From positions 2,488,501 through 2,552,500 of the forward strand of contig NZ_CP145886.1 of NCBI RefSeq assembly GCF_038049935.1: a stretch of 64,000 nucleotides of DNA. The letters run 5' to 3'. Of this stretch, positions 44,644-53,719 are shown piece by piece. Source of the DNA: Rossellomorea sp. y25 (GTDB lineage Bacteria; Bacillota; Bacilli; Bacillales; Bacillaceae_B). The translations under genes were made by a program, and so were the position numbers. Positions within the stretch are counted from its first letter, which is position 1. Every line of letters starts with the position of its first letter. The notes beneath the pieces are model-generated. The model worked only from the letters and a program-made list of their open reading frames with translations, made no database searches and was not told where the DNA came from.

Positions 44644-45597
44644 TCATTCAGTTGCAGCTTCATCCGAGCTTTTTCCATTTAGGAAGTCTTTTAGTGCTTT
44701 GGTGTTTTCTTCAAAATCGATTTCAAGTACTGATCCTACACCGCTATAGCTTCCAAAACCATAACTACCTTCAACTGGAATGGTGAGCTTATCCATATCA
44801 CTCGTGTTACTCAACAAGATATCCTTTGCGATGGAAATCTGATCTAGCTTACTCATATTCGTCTTAATATAGGGTTGAATGGATCCTGCCATTTTCGGAA
44901 GTTTTGTGACGCCGCCTATTGAGAGTACCTCATCTTTAAGAGCGTTAATGACTTTTTGCTGTCTTTCAACCCTTCCAAAGTCCCCCTCTGCATCAGCACG
45001 GAACCTGGCATATCCTAATAATTCTTTCCCATTTAAATTTTGGACACCCGGCTGGAGGGAAACACCGATGTTTTCTGACATCGCCTTTTCAACATCCATT
45101 TCAATACCTTCAGGAGCAAGTATATCAACGGATTGTTCAAACCCCTTAAAGTCGACCACCATAAAATATTGTATATCAATGTCAAAATTGTGTTTGATGG
45201 TTTTCCTGAGTAATTCGGGTCCACCTAAATAAAAAGCTGTATTCAGCTTGTAGTTTTTATATCCGGGTATTTCAACATAGATATCTCTCATAAAGGAAAC
45301 AAGTTTGGTTTCATTTGTTTTTGGATCAATCTGTGCGAGCATCATCGTGTCGGTTCTTGATTTTTCCTCGCCCCTGCTATCGACTCCTAATAACAAAACA
45401 TTAACCTTACCGTTTTCATCTTTGACTCCGTTAAATTTATAATCTCCTTGAAGCTGGTCGTTTCCAGCCATTTTATATCCACTATAAAATTGATAAGCAG
45501 CATAACCGAGCAAGCTAAAGATAAGTAATAATAATACCAATATCACTTTTCTTCCTCGTTTTTTCTTTCTACTCTTGCGATCTAATCGTGAATCCAT
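44644..45597 (-). CDS. LytR-CpsA-Psr (LCP) family wall-polymer transferase, TagU-like
   Basis: LCP proteins attach teichoic acids or other glycopolymers to peptidoglycan. The 317-residue protein has a basic N-terminus, one transmembrane helix (VILVLLLLIFSLLGYAAYQFY) and the extracellular LCP domain with VNVLLLGVDSRGEEKSRTDTMML, SFMRDIYVEIPGYKNYKLN and GYARFRADAEGDFGRVERQQ. The conserved Arg and Asp residues of the pyrophosphate-binding pocket are present. ATG 45597 follows AGGTGAAGAA. Confidence 0.92.
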   Translation of the reverse strand: MDSRLDRKSRKKKRGRKVILVLLLLIFSLLGYAAYQFYSGYKMAGNDQLQGDYKFNGVKDENGKVNVLLLGVDSRGEEKSRTDTMMLAQIDPKTNETKLVSFMRDIYVEIPGYKNYKLNTAFYLGGPELLRKTIKHNFDIDIQYFMVVDFKGFEQSVDILAPEGIEMDVEKAMSENIGVSLQPGVQNLNGKELLGYARFRADAEGDFGRVERQQKVINALKDEVLSIGGVTKLPKMAGSIQPYIKTNMSKLDQISIAKDILLSNTSDMDKLTIPVEGSYGFGSYSGVGSVLEIDFEENTKALKDFLNGKSSDEAATE

Positions 45598-45764
45598 TTC
45601 TTCACCTACTTTTATGACATTCATGAATTACTGATGATAGTATGAAATAGTACTCTATCCAAATACAATTGACAATCGCAGAATGCTGGATAAACTAACA
45701 TATTTCTCCATACCATTTGAAAGTATATTTTATCATAAATATCCTAAAAAGTATTTATTTGTTC

Positions 45765-46484
45765 CTAGCATGATAAATGTAGTGAATGAAAATGCCTCCC
45801 GGTAAGTTCTCGTACATCATGTTCATCCTCTTTCTTGTAAGAAATGATAAATGAAGTAGAAGGTCCGCTAGATTTATACAAGTCTTGAATAGAGGTAACA
45901 CCCTCTCTTTTTAAAGGCTTCCCCAATAAGAGAGAAAGTTCATGAAAAACGCCTTTGGAGCCCACTGGCAGAATATCTATGATGGAAGGGTGGTGTATAC
46001 AGTCCATGAACAGGGATAGAGGGGCAACAGACGCAACATTTGTGATTACTTCATTTCCTACTAATGGCGTTCCGATAAGGGCATGAGCAAGGTTATGACA
46101 AGAGGTAAAAGGTCTCTCTTTTTTTCTCATCCCAATACAAGTAACTCCAAGAGCAGATTGATGTAGAACGATATTCGATTCAGAGCTTCCCGTTATGGGA
46201 ATATCCTCTATGTTTAATTCACTCAAACCTTTCTTGACACCACTATAATAACTCTCCCATGCAGAATTACTCGTAAAGTTCAATACTTGAACAGCTTTTA
46301 GGGTTGCTCCCACGGATAAGCATTCCATCGCTGCTACACGAAAGCAGTAATACCCCACAGTCTCCGGTTCAGCAATGACCGCATCCCCTTTTTTGCTTCC
46401 AATCCCTCCGCTGCAATCTGATGCCAGGATCAGCTCTTCTTCATCTGAGATCGATATGGATATAACATCCCGATGTTGAATCAT
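45765..46484 (-). CDS. cblS: Alpha-ribazole kinase CblS (PurM-like)
   Basis: This 239-residue protein has the AIR-synthase/PurM-like fold: ILASDCSGGIGSKKGDAV with the nucleotide-binding Asp, ITGSSESNIV, and a C-terminal glycine-poor region. In Listeria and Geobacillus, CblS phosphorylates alpha-ribazole so the lower ligand of B12 can be salvaged, and it is encoded beside the transporter CblT. Here its start overlaps the end of cblT and it is the last gene of the B12 operon. It was tested as SelD because SelD is also PurM-like; the operon argues for CblS. Confidence 0.82.
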   Translation of the reverse strand: MIQHRDVISISISDEEELILASDCSGGIGSKKGDAVIAEPETVGYYCFRVAAMECLSVGATLKAVQVLNFTSNSAWESYYSGVKKGLSELNIEDIPITGSSESNIVLHQSALGVTCIGMRKKERPFTSCHNLAHALIGTPLVGNEVITNVASVAPLSLFMDCIHHPSIIDILPVGSKGVFHELSLLLGKPLKREGVTSIQDLYKSSGPSTSFIISYKKEDEHDVRELTGRHFHSLHLSC

Positions 46485-46966
46485 GCGATTTCTCCCCTTC
46501 TAATTCTTGAAACAAGAGGAGGGTACAGGAAGTGGGCAATCGTCAAATTAATGAAACTGGCCAATAATAAGGATGGAACAATGGTGTAATAAAAAGAAGG
46601 ACTCAGGATAAATATAAATGGAATCCCTGCCAGTACCCCGTTTCCTATAAGAAACAGGATGGCTGCAAGTACACGTTTACCCTTCGAAAACACATATCCA
46701 AATATCCATACGAAGAAGGCCATTTCAATAGCAATGAGAACATGAAGCGGTCCCAGCGGGAATCCAACGTATAAGCTTGATAGCAAGTGTCCTCCCCCTG
46801 CAACGATTGCACCCCATCTCCGATTGTAAAGGGATGCAATTAATAGTGCAGGCATACTATCTAAAGCAATGGTCCCAATTACAGCAGGTATCTTTACCAT
46901 TCCACCGATCGCAGAAAAAGCCATAAACAAGGAAAGTATTAAAAGAGTCCTTAGATTACTATTCAT
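46481..46966 (-). CDS. cblT: Alpha-ribazole transporter CblT (ECF S-component-like)
   Basis: This 161-residue membrane protein has five to six helices and resembles ECF-type S components (LILSLFMAFSAIGGMVKIPAVIG, GGGHLLSSLYVGFPLGPLHVLIAIEMA). With CblS it supplies alpha-ribazole for nucleotide-loop assembly. ATG 46966 overlaps the last codons of the adenosyltransferase gene (ATGAATAG). A longer frame would run deep into that gene. Confidence 0.82.
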   Translation of the reverse strand: MNSNLRTLLILSLFMAFSAIGGMVKIPAVIGTIALDSMPALLIASLYNRRWGAIVAGGGHLLSSLYVGFPLGPLHVLIAIEMAFFVWIFGYVFSKGKRVLAAILFLIGNGVLAGIPFIFILSPSFYYTIVPSLLLASFINLTIAHFLYPPLVSRIRRGEIA

Positions 46967-47546
46967 TTTTTTTCTGAACTTTACCTGTTGAAAATACGTT
47001 TGCGCTGCGAATATATTCAACATCTTTTACATTACAACGAAAATTGATCACACGTGCTAAGGCAAAAAAGTAGTCGGATAATCGATTGATATACTGCAAT
47101 GTCACAATGGGAAAGTCCTCGTCCGTTTTTGAAAGCGAAACCATGATTCTCTCTGCTCTTCTTGTAACCGTTCTCGCAATATGAATACTTGAAGAGGCTT
47201 TCACACCACCTGGTAAAATGAATTTTTCCAGAGGGGGCGCTTCCTTAGTGAAGCGATCAATCTTCTCTTCCAACGCCTGGACGGATTGGGACTGAAGCTT
47301 GATCGTTTTATTTTTAGAAACGTTGGATAGATCACCTCCGCAATCAAAGAGCTCATGCTGAATCGTCTCAAGATCCTCTAACAAATCTGTAAAACGCTCA
47401 TCATGAAGTTCAGAAATGGCTTGTCCAACGAATGAATTGACTTCATCTAATGTACCATATGCTTCGACACGAATATCATCTTTATCTACTCTTCCACCGA
47501 TTAAACTCGTCTGACCTTTATCACCAGTTCTTGTGTAAAGCTGCAT
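46959..47546 (-). CDS. PduO-type cob(I)alamin adenosyltransferase
   Basis: The enzyme transfers the adenosyl group of ATP to cob(I)alamin or its precursors. The 195-residue protein has the N-terminal YTRTGDKGQTSLIGG and the helical bundle block RTVTRRAERIMV with QYINRLSDYFFALAR, both signatures of the PduO/YvqK family. ATG 47546 follows GAGAGGGTAGGT; the longer frame overlaps the upstream gene without a ribosome site. Confidence 0.93.
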   Translation of the reverse strand: MQLYTRTGDKGQTSLIGGRVDKDDIRVEAYGTLDEVNSFVGQAISELHDERFTDLLEDLETIQHELFDCGGDLSNVSKNKTIKLQSQSVQALEEKIDRFTKEAPPLEKFILPGGVKASSSIHIARTVTRRAERIMVSLSKTDEDFPIVTLQYINRLSDYFFALARVINFRCNVKDVEYIRSANVFSTGKVQKKNE

Positions 47547-47560
47547 ACCTACCCTCTCCT

Positions 47561-47998
47561 TTATCCTTTTAATGATGTAGCAAGCCCGTACCAAACCAGC
47601 CATACTTCTTGAGAAATTTTCGCCAGATCTTGATAAACCCATCCTGTCATATCCCGCCATTCCCTGGACAGCTTTTCCATCGGGACAATTCCTTTCCCGA
47701 CCTCTGAACCTATCCAGATCACTCTGCGATCAGGGTCTTCTTCTTCCCACTGTTGTAAGGTTTGCATCAGAATTGCATAAGACTTTCTGACTTCAGGCTC
47801 ATTATTTAAAATAGTTGATCGAATCCCATACTCAAGTCCCTCTATTACGATGACAGAGTTTGAAAAGTTGATATCATCCAAATGAAACCTTTCTCCACTA
47901 AATAATGGAATCCAGGTTGTATCAGTTTCTTTAAGATTAAAATGGTTTTTCACCCATATGCTTTTCCCATTAAAGGAACCTCCCGTAACGAAGTACAT
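47561..47998 (-). CDS. CobU-like protein (second, shorter copy)
   Basis: This 145-residue protein has a P-loop variant at its start (FVTGGSFNGKSIW) and the CobU-like late block WIGSEVGKGIVPMEKLSREWRDMTGWVYQDLA. It is shorter than the true CobU at 49315-49896 and lacks the usual GxRSGKS. It may be a kinase-only or regulatory paralogue. ATG 47998 follows GGAGGAATCAAAC. It overlaps cobC by 49 bases. Confidence 0.75.
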   Translation of the reverse strand: MYFVTGGSFNGKSIWVKNHFNLKETDTTWIPLFSGERFHLDDINFSNSVIVIEGLEYGIRSTILNNEPEVRKSYAILMQTLQQWEEEDPDRRVIWIGSEVGKGIVPMEKLSREWRDMTGWVYQDLAKISQEVWLVWYGLATSLKG

Positions 47999-48579
47999 GT
48001 TTGATTCCTCCAATCACTTTCTGTCTTCCATACCATTTCATACCCTTCTCCGTGGTTGACCTTCCACTCCCAAAACGTTCTGTGAACATGTCTGGGAGAT
48101 AAAGAAGTTAATAGGTGTCGAATGACTCCGCCATGAGTAATAACGGCGTACCTCTTTCCATTGTGCTCTTCTATCTGAGCTACGATCTGTGCCCAGGCTA
48201 AATCGACTCGTTTTCCAAATTGTTCTATCCCTTCTCCATTTGGTGGAGAAATGGATGGGTCCATTAACCATTCTTGATAAACATCGTCATCCTTTAAGCT
48301 CTCATAGGTTAAACCTTCCCAGCCTCCAAAGTGTATCTCTCTTAAAAGGGATGAAGAGATCAATGGAGCATGAGGAAACAGAAAATGAGCGGTTTCTAAA
48401 CAGCGGTTTAGATCACTCGAAAAGCATCGTTCATACTCTTGAAAAAAAGTATTTCGACTTTTAAGTAATTCGATTCCTTTTCGAGATAAACTGGAATTGG
48501 TCCAGCCGAGGTATTTCCCTTTCTCATTTTCCTCTGTTAAACCATGGCGAATACATGCAATAACCATATAGTCATCCAT
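47950..48579 (-). CDS. cobC: Histidine phosphatase, alpha-ribazole phosphatase-like
   Basis: This 209-residue protein has the phosphoglycerate mutase-like catalytic motif ACIRHGLTEENEKG, then FSSDLNRCLETAHFLF, and the second His in VITHGGVIRHLL. In this operon the likely role is CobC: removing phosphate from alpha-ribazole or adenosylcobalamin 5'-phosphate. ATG 48579 follows GGTGGAG; the longer frame overlaps cobS further. Assignment rests partly on context. Confidence 0.85.
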   Translation of the reverse strand: MDDYMVIACIRHGLTEENEKGKYLGWTNSSLSRKGIELLKSRNTFFQEYERCFSSDLNRCLETAHFLFPHAPLISSSLLREIHFGGWEGLTYESLKDDDVYQEWLMDPSISPPNGEGIEQFGKRVDLAWAQIVAQIEEHNGKRYAVITHGGVIRHLLTSLSPRHVHRTFWEWKVNHGEGYEMVWKTESDWRNQTCTSLREVPLMGKAYG

Positions 48580-49349
48580 AAAAACAACTCCACCCCCTCT
48601 ACACTGCCCCCGATTGTATCGCCGGTCATACCGCCAAACCATTTGATGGATCTAGAATAAACAAAGCAGAATAAAGCAAACGTCACCAGGGTAAATAAAG
48701 CATAAAAATAAAAGCAATTTAAAAAGTAGCTGCCGACTCCACCCAGTAATAAACCAGAAACAATCCAAATAAGATCATAACCCGTCACATTCTTACTGAA
48801 ACCGTATCCCATTCCTGACGCCTGGGCTGGAGGGATAAGAATTAGACCCGCCCCCATCATCATTCGACTTAAAAAGGGAATCGACACAAGGACCATACCA
48901 ATCAAAATAGTGGAATGGGTTTGAAGGATGGTTTCATAAATAAATAAAAACCGTGATGAAAGCAATACCGCCAGTGACAAAACGCCAAAGGCACCTACCC
49001 TCGGGTCTTTCATGATGTCTAATCGCTTCTCCCTATCTCTATAGGAAAAAAAGGCATCACTTGCATCCATATAACCATCTAAATGGATACCACCCGTTAA
49101 TACGATTGGCATTACCCAAATATAGAATGATATTCCTAAAGAGCTTATGTGGGTAAAAGCATTCAAAAAAACATATCCTCCTAGAAGAATCGCACCTACA
49201 AATAAACCCAGCAGTGGAAATGTACGGACCATCCATTTCATTTCCCTATTCCCTATTGAGAATTCTTTTCGAATCGGCAGAATTGTAAAAAACTGCAGGT
49301 TCAGGAGAAAGCTTTTAAATAGGATCATGAGGCAACCGTCCTTCCTCAT
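48537..49349 (-). CDS. cobS: Cobalamin synthase (adenosylcobinamide-GDP ribazoletransferase)
   Basis: CobS joins adenosylcobinamide-GDP with alpha-ribazole at the membrane. The 270-residue protein has several transmembrane helices and the motif GGIHLDGYMDASDAFFSYRDREKRLDIMKDP split along its length, with the DGxxD pattern typical of the family, and GGMTGDTIGG near the end. ATG 49349 has AGAGGGG five bases upstream; ATG 49328 matches the usual family start and is an alternative. It overlaps cobU. Confidence 0.93.
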   Translation of the reverse strand: MRKDGCLMILFKSFLLNLQFFTILPIRKEFSIGNREMKWMVRTFPLLGLFVGAILLGGYVFLNAFTHISSLGISFYIWVMPIVLTGGIHLDGYMDASDAFFSYRDREKRLDIMKDPRVGAFGVLSLAVLLSSRFLFIYETILQTHSTILIGMVLVSIPFLSRMMMGAGLILIPPAQASGMGYGFSKNVTGYDLIWIVSGLLLGGVGSYFLNCFYFYALFTLVTFALFCFVYSRSIKWFGGMTGDTIGGSVEGVELFLWMTIWLLHVFAMV

Positions 49350-49896
49350 TGTGACCCCTCTTTTTCACAATAGGGATTCCCGCCGTCATTTCAATCGCCA
49401 CACATGCTTTCTTCACCATTCTTATATGTAATGCACCAAGTCGTTTCTGGAAAGTAAGAAGATCGTTTGAATCAATTGGAAGGTCAGAAACCAATTCATT
49501 ACTAACCAGGATCAGTACATTTACTCTATTTAGTAACTGTATGATAGACTGATAGATTTTCTCTTCTATATTCTGACCTTTCCCATCTCCATTACCATAC
49601 ATCTCATTTGTTAAAAGAGTCGTGAGGCAGTCTAACAGAACAACGGAGTGTTGAGGTATGTGGTTGACTATCCATTCAATCGAATCGGGACATTCAATCG
49701 TCCTCCATTCACCAGCAGACGCTTGCCGGTCCTGCTGGTGTTTCAAGATTCTTTGCTCCATCTCCCTGTCAGTGTTCACACCACAAGCAAGATAGACCAA
49801 TGGAACGTTTGACTTTTTCATCTCTATTGCCCATTTTTCAGCAAAAGAGCTTTTGCCACTTCTAACCCCTCCGGTAATAAAATATAGGGTTCCCAA
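49315..49896 (-). CDS. cobU: Adenosylcobinamide kinase / guanylyltransferase
   Basis: CobU phosphorylates adenosylcobinamide and adds GMP. The 193-residue protein has the P-loop FITGGVRSGKSSFAEKWA, HQQDRQASAGEWRTIECP, VVLLDCLTTLLTNEM, and the block LVSNELVSDLPIDSNDLLTFQKRLG. TTG 49896 is set by GGGGGAG; an in-frame TTG farther upstream precedes that site. Confidence 0.93.
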   Translation of the reverse strand: MGTLYFITGGVRSGKSSFAEKWAIEMKKSNVPLVYLACGVNTDREMEQRILKHQQDRQASAGEWRTIECPDSIEWIVNHIPQHSVVLLDCLTTLLTNEMYGNGDGKGQNIEEKIYQSIIQLLNRVNVLILVSNELVSDLPIDSNDLLTFQKRLGALHIRMVKKACVAIEMTAGIPIVKKRGHNEEGRLPHDPI

Positions 49897-49942
49897 GTCG
49901 ACTCCCCCTCTCCACAATCACTCTGTCGTTGAAATAATTCTA

Positions 49943-51400
49943 CTATGTTTGATCCAAATAGCGTTGAATGGCTTTTTTCGTTACCTCATACACACCGCGC
50001 CCAATCAACTTCCCTATCGGCGTAATCGGCCCGGCAAAGGGTTCCAGCTCACCTTTTTGACTGGAGGCAATCAAAATACTGTCGGTCGGTGTCCCGGTTG
50101 CAAGCTGACCTGTTCGTCTGTCCCTCACATTCATGTCGTGAAGGGCTCTCACTTTCGCTTCTGTTGAAGTTACAAGGGCTTCAATATATGCTTCATCTGA
50201 TAGATTCCCATTTAGGAACACCCACATATTAATCGTGCCTGGCCTTGTATCTATATCAAATTGATAACTTGTAGAGATATCAATCGCATTCCCGATACCT
50301 GCTGTCACCACAACGAATATGGAATGCCCCTGAACTTCGAAATGATCACATACCATATTATTTAAAGGAAGAGCCGTCATCATGCCTACAGACAATGAGG
50401 GATCCAGGTTCCTTTGAACAAGAAATTCTTTCATATCCTCTTGATAATCCGGGCAGTCATAATCTGCAGGGACTTTACGATTGATAAAGTGCTTGTACCA
50501 GCCTATTCCTGCACCAATAATCCCTGAGGACATGCATTTTAATGGATAAGGGGCAGAGAAATGTATGTATTCTCCCTTCACGTTTAGGTAACTTTCATCT
50601 AACACAAAGTTCTCTGTCGCACTCTCCTCAGGAACGATTACCATTTGAGGTTTTGCCACTAAAGGATGAGCCTGTTTTTGAACCTTTGTATGATACACCT
50701 CTTCTATATGTTTCTCTTTCAGAACCTCTTCCGGGTGGTGGAGAAGTTTGGTTCTTCCTTTGTCTAAGAGAAGTAAGCGATCACAGTATAAACTTGCTAA
50801 ATTTAAATCATGAAAGATCGCGATTACCGTTAATTTTTCGTGTACCGTTTGATTCTTGATTAAATCCAATAGTGATTTCTGATACGATAGATCAAGATGA
50901 TTAGTAGGTTCATCAAGCAACAGGACCTGTGGTTCCTGAGCCAGAGCCTGTGCTAGGAACACCCGCTGCCGTTCTCCCCCTGACAATTCATGAAGGTAGC
51001 GGTGCTGAAAGGACGTAATGCCCGTTTGGTTCATTACCCTCTCTACGATTTCAACATCACGTTCAGTCGTTCCTTTAAAAAAACCTTTCTGGTGAGCATA
51101 TCTCCCAAGCATAACCGTTTCCCTCACTTCATAGGAGAAGGATTCTGTCGATATCTGAGGAAGTACCGCTAACTGTGTTGCTAAATCCCTTGAAGAAAAA
51201 TGATGCAGTTTTTTTCCTTTTAACGTGATGGTTCCATCCATTAATGGAAGCAGACCCGTCATGGCTTTTAACAGCGTCGTCTTTCCACTGCCGTTAGGTC
51301 CAAGAATCCCAAAGAATTCTCCTTTATCTATATGAAAATTCATGTCTTCCACGATTTTTTTATCGTTGTATCCAACAGTCACCCCGTTTATATCAATCAT
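49943..51400 (-). CDS. BtuD-CbiZ fusion: corrinoid ABC ATPase joined to adenosylcobinamide amidohydrolase
   Basis: Residues about 1-255 are an ABC ATPase with Walker A GPNGSGKTTLL, signature LSGGERQRVFLAQALA, Walker B VLLLDEPTNHLDL and the switch His in AIFHDLN. Residues about 275-485 match CbiZ, which cleaves the nucleotide loop of imported pseudo-corrinoids so they can be rebuilt: PLKCMSSGIIGAGIGWYKHFINR, VVVTAGIGNAIDIS, and GTPTDSILIASSQKG. Uptake and remodelling are thus encoded in one chain. The last base of its start codon region overlaps btuC (4 bases). Confidence 0.92.
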   Translation of the reverse strand: MIDINGVTVGYNDKKIVEDMNFHIDKGEFFGILGPNGSGKTTLLKAMTGLLPLMDGTITLKGKKLHHFSSRDLATQLAVLPQISTESFSYEVRETVMLGRYAHQKGFFKGTTERDVEIVERVMNQTGITSFQHRYLHELSGGERQRVFLAQALAQEPQVLLLDEPTNHLDLSYQKSLLDLIKNQTVHEKLTVIAIFHDLNLASLYCDRLLLLDKGRTKLLHHPEEVLKEKHIEEVYHTKVQKQAHPLVAKPQMVIVPEESATENFVLDESYLNVKGEYIHFSAPYPLKCMSSGIIGAGIGWYKHFINRKVPADYDCPDYQEDMKEFLVQRNLDPSLSVGMMTALPLNNMVCDHFEVQGHSIFVVVTAGIGNAIDISTSYQFDIDTRPGTINMWVFLNGNLSDEAYIEALVTSTEAKVRALHDMNVRDRRTGQLATGTPTDSILIASSQKGELEPFAGPITPIGKLIGRGVYEVTKKAIQRYLDQT

Positions 51401-52455
51401 GATGAAAGACCTCTTTTCTTTAGGAGAATATAAGCAAACATGGGGGCACCGATTAGGGATGTTATCACTCCGATTGGAAGTTCTGTGGGTGCAATGATGG
51501 TTCTCGAGATAAGATCCGCCAGAACGAGAAAGCCTCCGCCTACTATGATAGACAAAGGAAGTAAATGCTTATGATCATGCCCTACCATCCTCCGTAGAAA
51601 ATGAGGGACCACAAGACCAACAAATCCGATCGTACCTGAAACGGCGACAGCCGCTCCTGTCAGGATACTTCCTGCAATTAAGATGAGAAGTTTTCTCTTT
51701 TGTACGGATATCCCGATATGATGGGCTTGTTCTTCACCAAAACTCATGCCATTCAGTTCCTTGCTATTAAAAAACAACAAAATCACTCCAATAAGGAAAA
51801 ACGGGAATATAATCGCAATGTAATCCCACCCTCTCATGGATACACTTCCAAGAAGCCAACCAATGATTTGCCTTAATTCTTCTCCAGTTAGGGCGATCAT
51901 TAAGGAAATAAAGGACCCTAAAAAAGAGCTGAAAATAATTCCTGTTAATATGATTGTTTCTACCTTCATTGTTCTTTCAACTTTTTGCGCAAACCATAAT
52001 ACGAGGAACACGGTAATAATCGAACAAAGAATACTGAGAAAAGGAAGCGTAAACTTACCAATGAACGGAATGCTCCAATTAAAAAACAATGTAATAACAG
52101 CTCCGACTGATGCTCCTGAAGACACACCCAATGTATACGGATCTGCCAGCGGGTTGCGCAAAAGTCCTTGAAAAGAAGCTCCTGCGATTGCTAAGGAGCT
52201 TCCAACCAAAAGTGCCAATAATACTCTGGGTAATCTAATTGAAAAGACAATGTTTGTAAACATCGGATCAATCTCTTCTGGTAAATGGTATCCTAACCAT
52301 TTAGCTCCGACGATGTACAAAATGTCCTTCGGCGGCACCGGAATGGTTCCAATCGATATACCGGCAAGAAGAGCGAATAGTAAAAACGATACTGCCAATC
52401 CGTATGTTATCCATATTTTATTCTGTAAATAACTCCGGATAGATCGACTTTGCAA
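51397..52455 (-). CDS. btuC: Corrinoid ABC transporter permease BtuC
   Basis: This 352-residue FecCD/BtuC-family permease has about ten transmembrane helices with IRLPRVLLALLVGSSLAIAGASFQG, NPLADPYTLGVSSGAS and GTIGFVGLVVPHFLRRMVG. The start is TTG at 52455, placed behind GTAGAGGAAA and inside the end of btuF (38-base overlap). The B12 riboswitch and the neighbouring genes make cobalamin the likely substrate rather than siderophore. Confidence 0.93.
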   Translation of the reverse strand: MQSRSIRSYLQNKIWITYGLAVSFLLFALLAGISIGTIPVPPKDILYIVGAKWLGYHLPEEIDPMFTNIVFSIRLPRVLLALLVGSSLAIAGASFQGLLRNPLADPYTLGVSSGASVGAVITLFFNWSIPFIGKFTLPFLSILCSIITVFLVLWFAQKVERTMKVETIILTGIIFSSFLGSFISLMIALTGEELRQIIGWLLGSVSMRGWDYIAIIFPFFLIGVILLFFNSKELNGMSFGEEQAHHIGISVQKRKLLILIAGSILTGAAVAVSGTIGFVGLVVPHFLRRMVGHDHKHLLPLSIIVGGGFLVLADLISRTIIAPTELPIGVITSLIGAPMFAYILLKKRGLSS

Positions 52456-53380
52456 TTTCCTCTACTCCTTCAACCAGTCTTGGGCCAGTACGTGTGACCA
52501 GGTCAGAATGTACGTCATGAACTTCCTCATTTTTCACAGCACTCACGTCTTTCCATCCTTCCCGGCCCATCACTTGTTCTTTAGGATTTTCGCTGTAGTA
52601 ACCATATGTTGTAATGATGATGTCTGGATTTGATGCGATGACTGCTTCCTGGTTTACTTGGATCCATCCCTCTTGATCACTCATCACATTTTCGGCATTT
52701 ACAAGTGATAGCATTTGATCGATGAATGTATTTTTACCTGTAGAATATATGTCAGGCGAAGGTGACACCTCTATATACACTTTTTTCTTTTCGGAGACAC
52801 CACTGACTTTTTCCTTAATGGATTCTAGATCAGCTTTCATCTCCGAAATGATGGATTCAGCTTCATCTTTCTTGCCAACCAATGTGCCGATGTTTTCCAT
52901 CGTGGTGTATACTTCCTCAAAGTTATTGGCATCACGTACGATATATACCTTTACCCCTGCACCTCGAAGCTGTTCTAACCCCTCTTCTGCCGAAACAGCA
53001 GTGGACTCATGAGCGAGAACCAAATCCGGATTCAGACTGATAATCTTCTCAACGTTAAATTCCATTCCACCTATTTTTTCTTTCTCCGCCGCTTCTTTTG
53101 GATAATTATCAAAATCTGAAACCCCCACAATTTCCTTATTCAACCCTAACTCGAATAAGATTTCTGTGTTGCTTGGAATCAATGAAACAATATGCTTAGG
53201 TTGCTCTTCCAGCGTAACTTTATTACTAAGAGCGTCGCTTACCGACAAAGGGAAATCAGATTGTCCCTTAGTGACTTCTCCATTTCCTTTTCCCTTTTCT
53301 ACATTTTCACCATCAGCACCGCATGCTGAGAGGATCCCTAAAGATAATAATAGTGCGAAAATGATTTTGAAGTGTTTCAT
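52418..53380 (-). CDS. btuF: Corrinoid-binding lipoprotein BtuF
   Basis: This 320-residue protein has a lipoprotein signal with lipobox LSAC (Cys20) and the BtuF/FepB fold: HIVSLIPSNTEILFELGLNKEIVGVSDFDNYP, then SLNPDLVLAH and a late ASNPDIIITTYG. It is the first gene of the operon, directly after the riboswitch terminator. The ATG follows AGGGGGAAAAAAC. Confidence 0.93.
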   Translation of the reverse strand: MKHFKIIFALLLSLGILSACGADGENVEKGKGNGEVTKGQSDFPLSVSDALSNKVTLEEQPKHIVSLIPSNTEILFELGLNKEIVGVSDFDNYPKEAAEKEKIGGMEFNVEKIISLNPDLVLAHESTAVSAEEGLEQLRGAGVKVYIVRDANNFEEVYTTMENIGTLVGKKDEAESIISEMKADLESIKEKVSGVSEKKKVYIEVSPSPDIYSTGKNTFIDQMLSLVNAENVMSDQEGWIQVNQEAVIASNPDIIITTYGYYSENPKEQVMGREGWKDVSAVKNEEVHDVHSDLVTRTGPRLVEGVEEIAKSIYPELFTE

Positions 53381-53415
53381 GTTTTTTCCCCCTGTGAATT
53401 GAACTTATTGTCAGA

Positions 53416-53448
53416 CAAAAAAACACCTCTAGTGGGACTAGAGATGTT
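53416..53448 (-). terminator. Riboswitch-controlled terminator before btuF
   Basis: On the minus strand ACATCTCTAG-TCCC-ACTAGAGGTGT is followed by TTTTTT. It lies between the B12 aptamer and btuF, which suggests control by transcription termination. Confidence 0.88.
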
Positions 53449-53519
53449 GTGTAAGATGCAAAAATGGCTTCCATACCGTCAAACATGCACATTACACCTT
53501 TCTATCCGCGTAGATTTGG

Positions 53520-53705
53520 TGCGAAAGACATTAGGCAGGTCTCCTGGCTCATGGTCAATGTTTGCTGCACCTTCCCATACCTATTAGTACAGTGGCATTC
53601 ATACAGCGCACTTCCATTTACAGTGGCGGGACCGCGTTGGAATTACACCAACTTCCCTATTATGAAGCTAAAAGTTTGCTACCGAAACTTCCGCTTCACC
53701 TAATC
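53520..53705 (-). promoter_or_regulatory. Cobalamin (B12) riboswitch aptamer
   Basis: On the minus strand the conserved elements appear in order: AATAGGGAA, GGTGTAATTCC, a CCCGCCACTGTA block, GCCACTG again, GGGAAGG, and the B12 box GAGCCAGGAGACCTGCC. It should bind adenosylcobalamin and turn off the operon that follows. Confidence 0.95.
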
Positions 53706-53719
53706 TCGTATCATATGTA

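Noticed and set aside
45765..46484. PurM-like protein as SelD (selenophosphate synthetase)
   Set aside because: It lies at the end of a B12 operon, overlaps cblT and lacks the N-terminal Cys/Sec-Gly-rich loop of SelD; CblS fits better.
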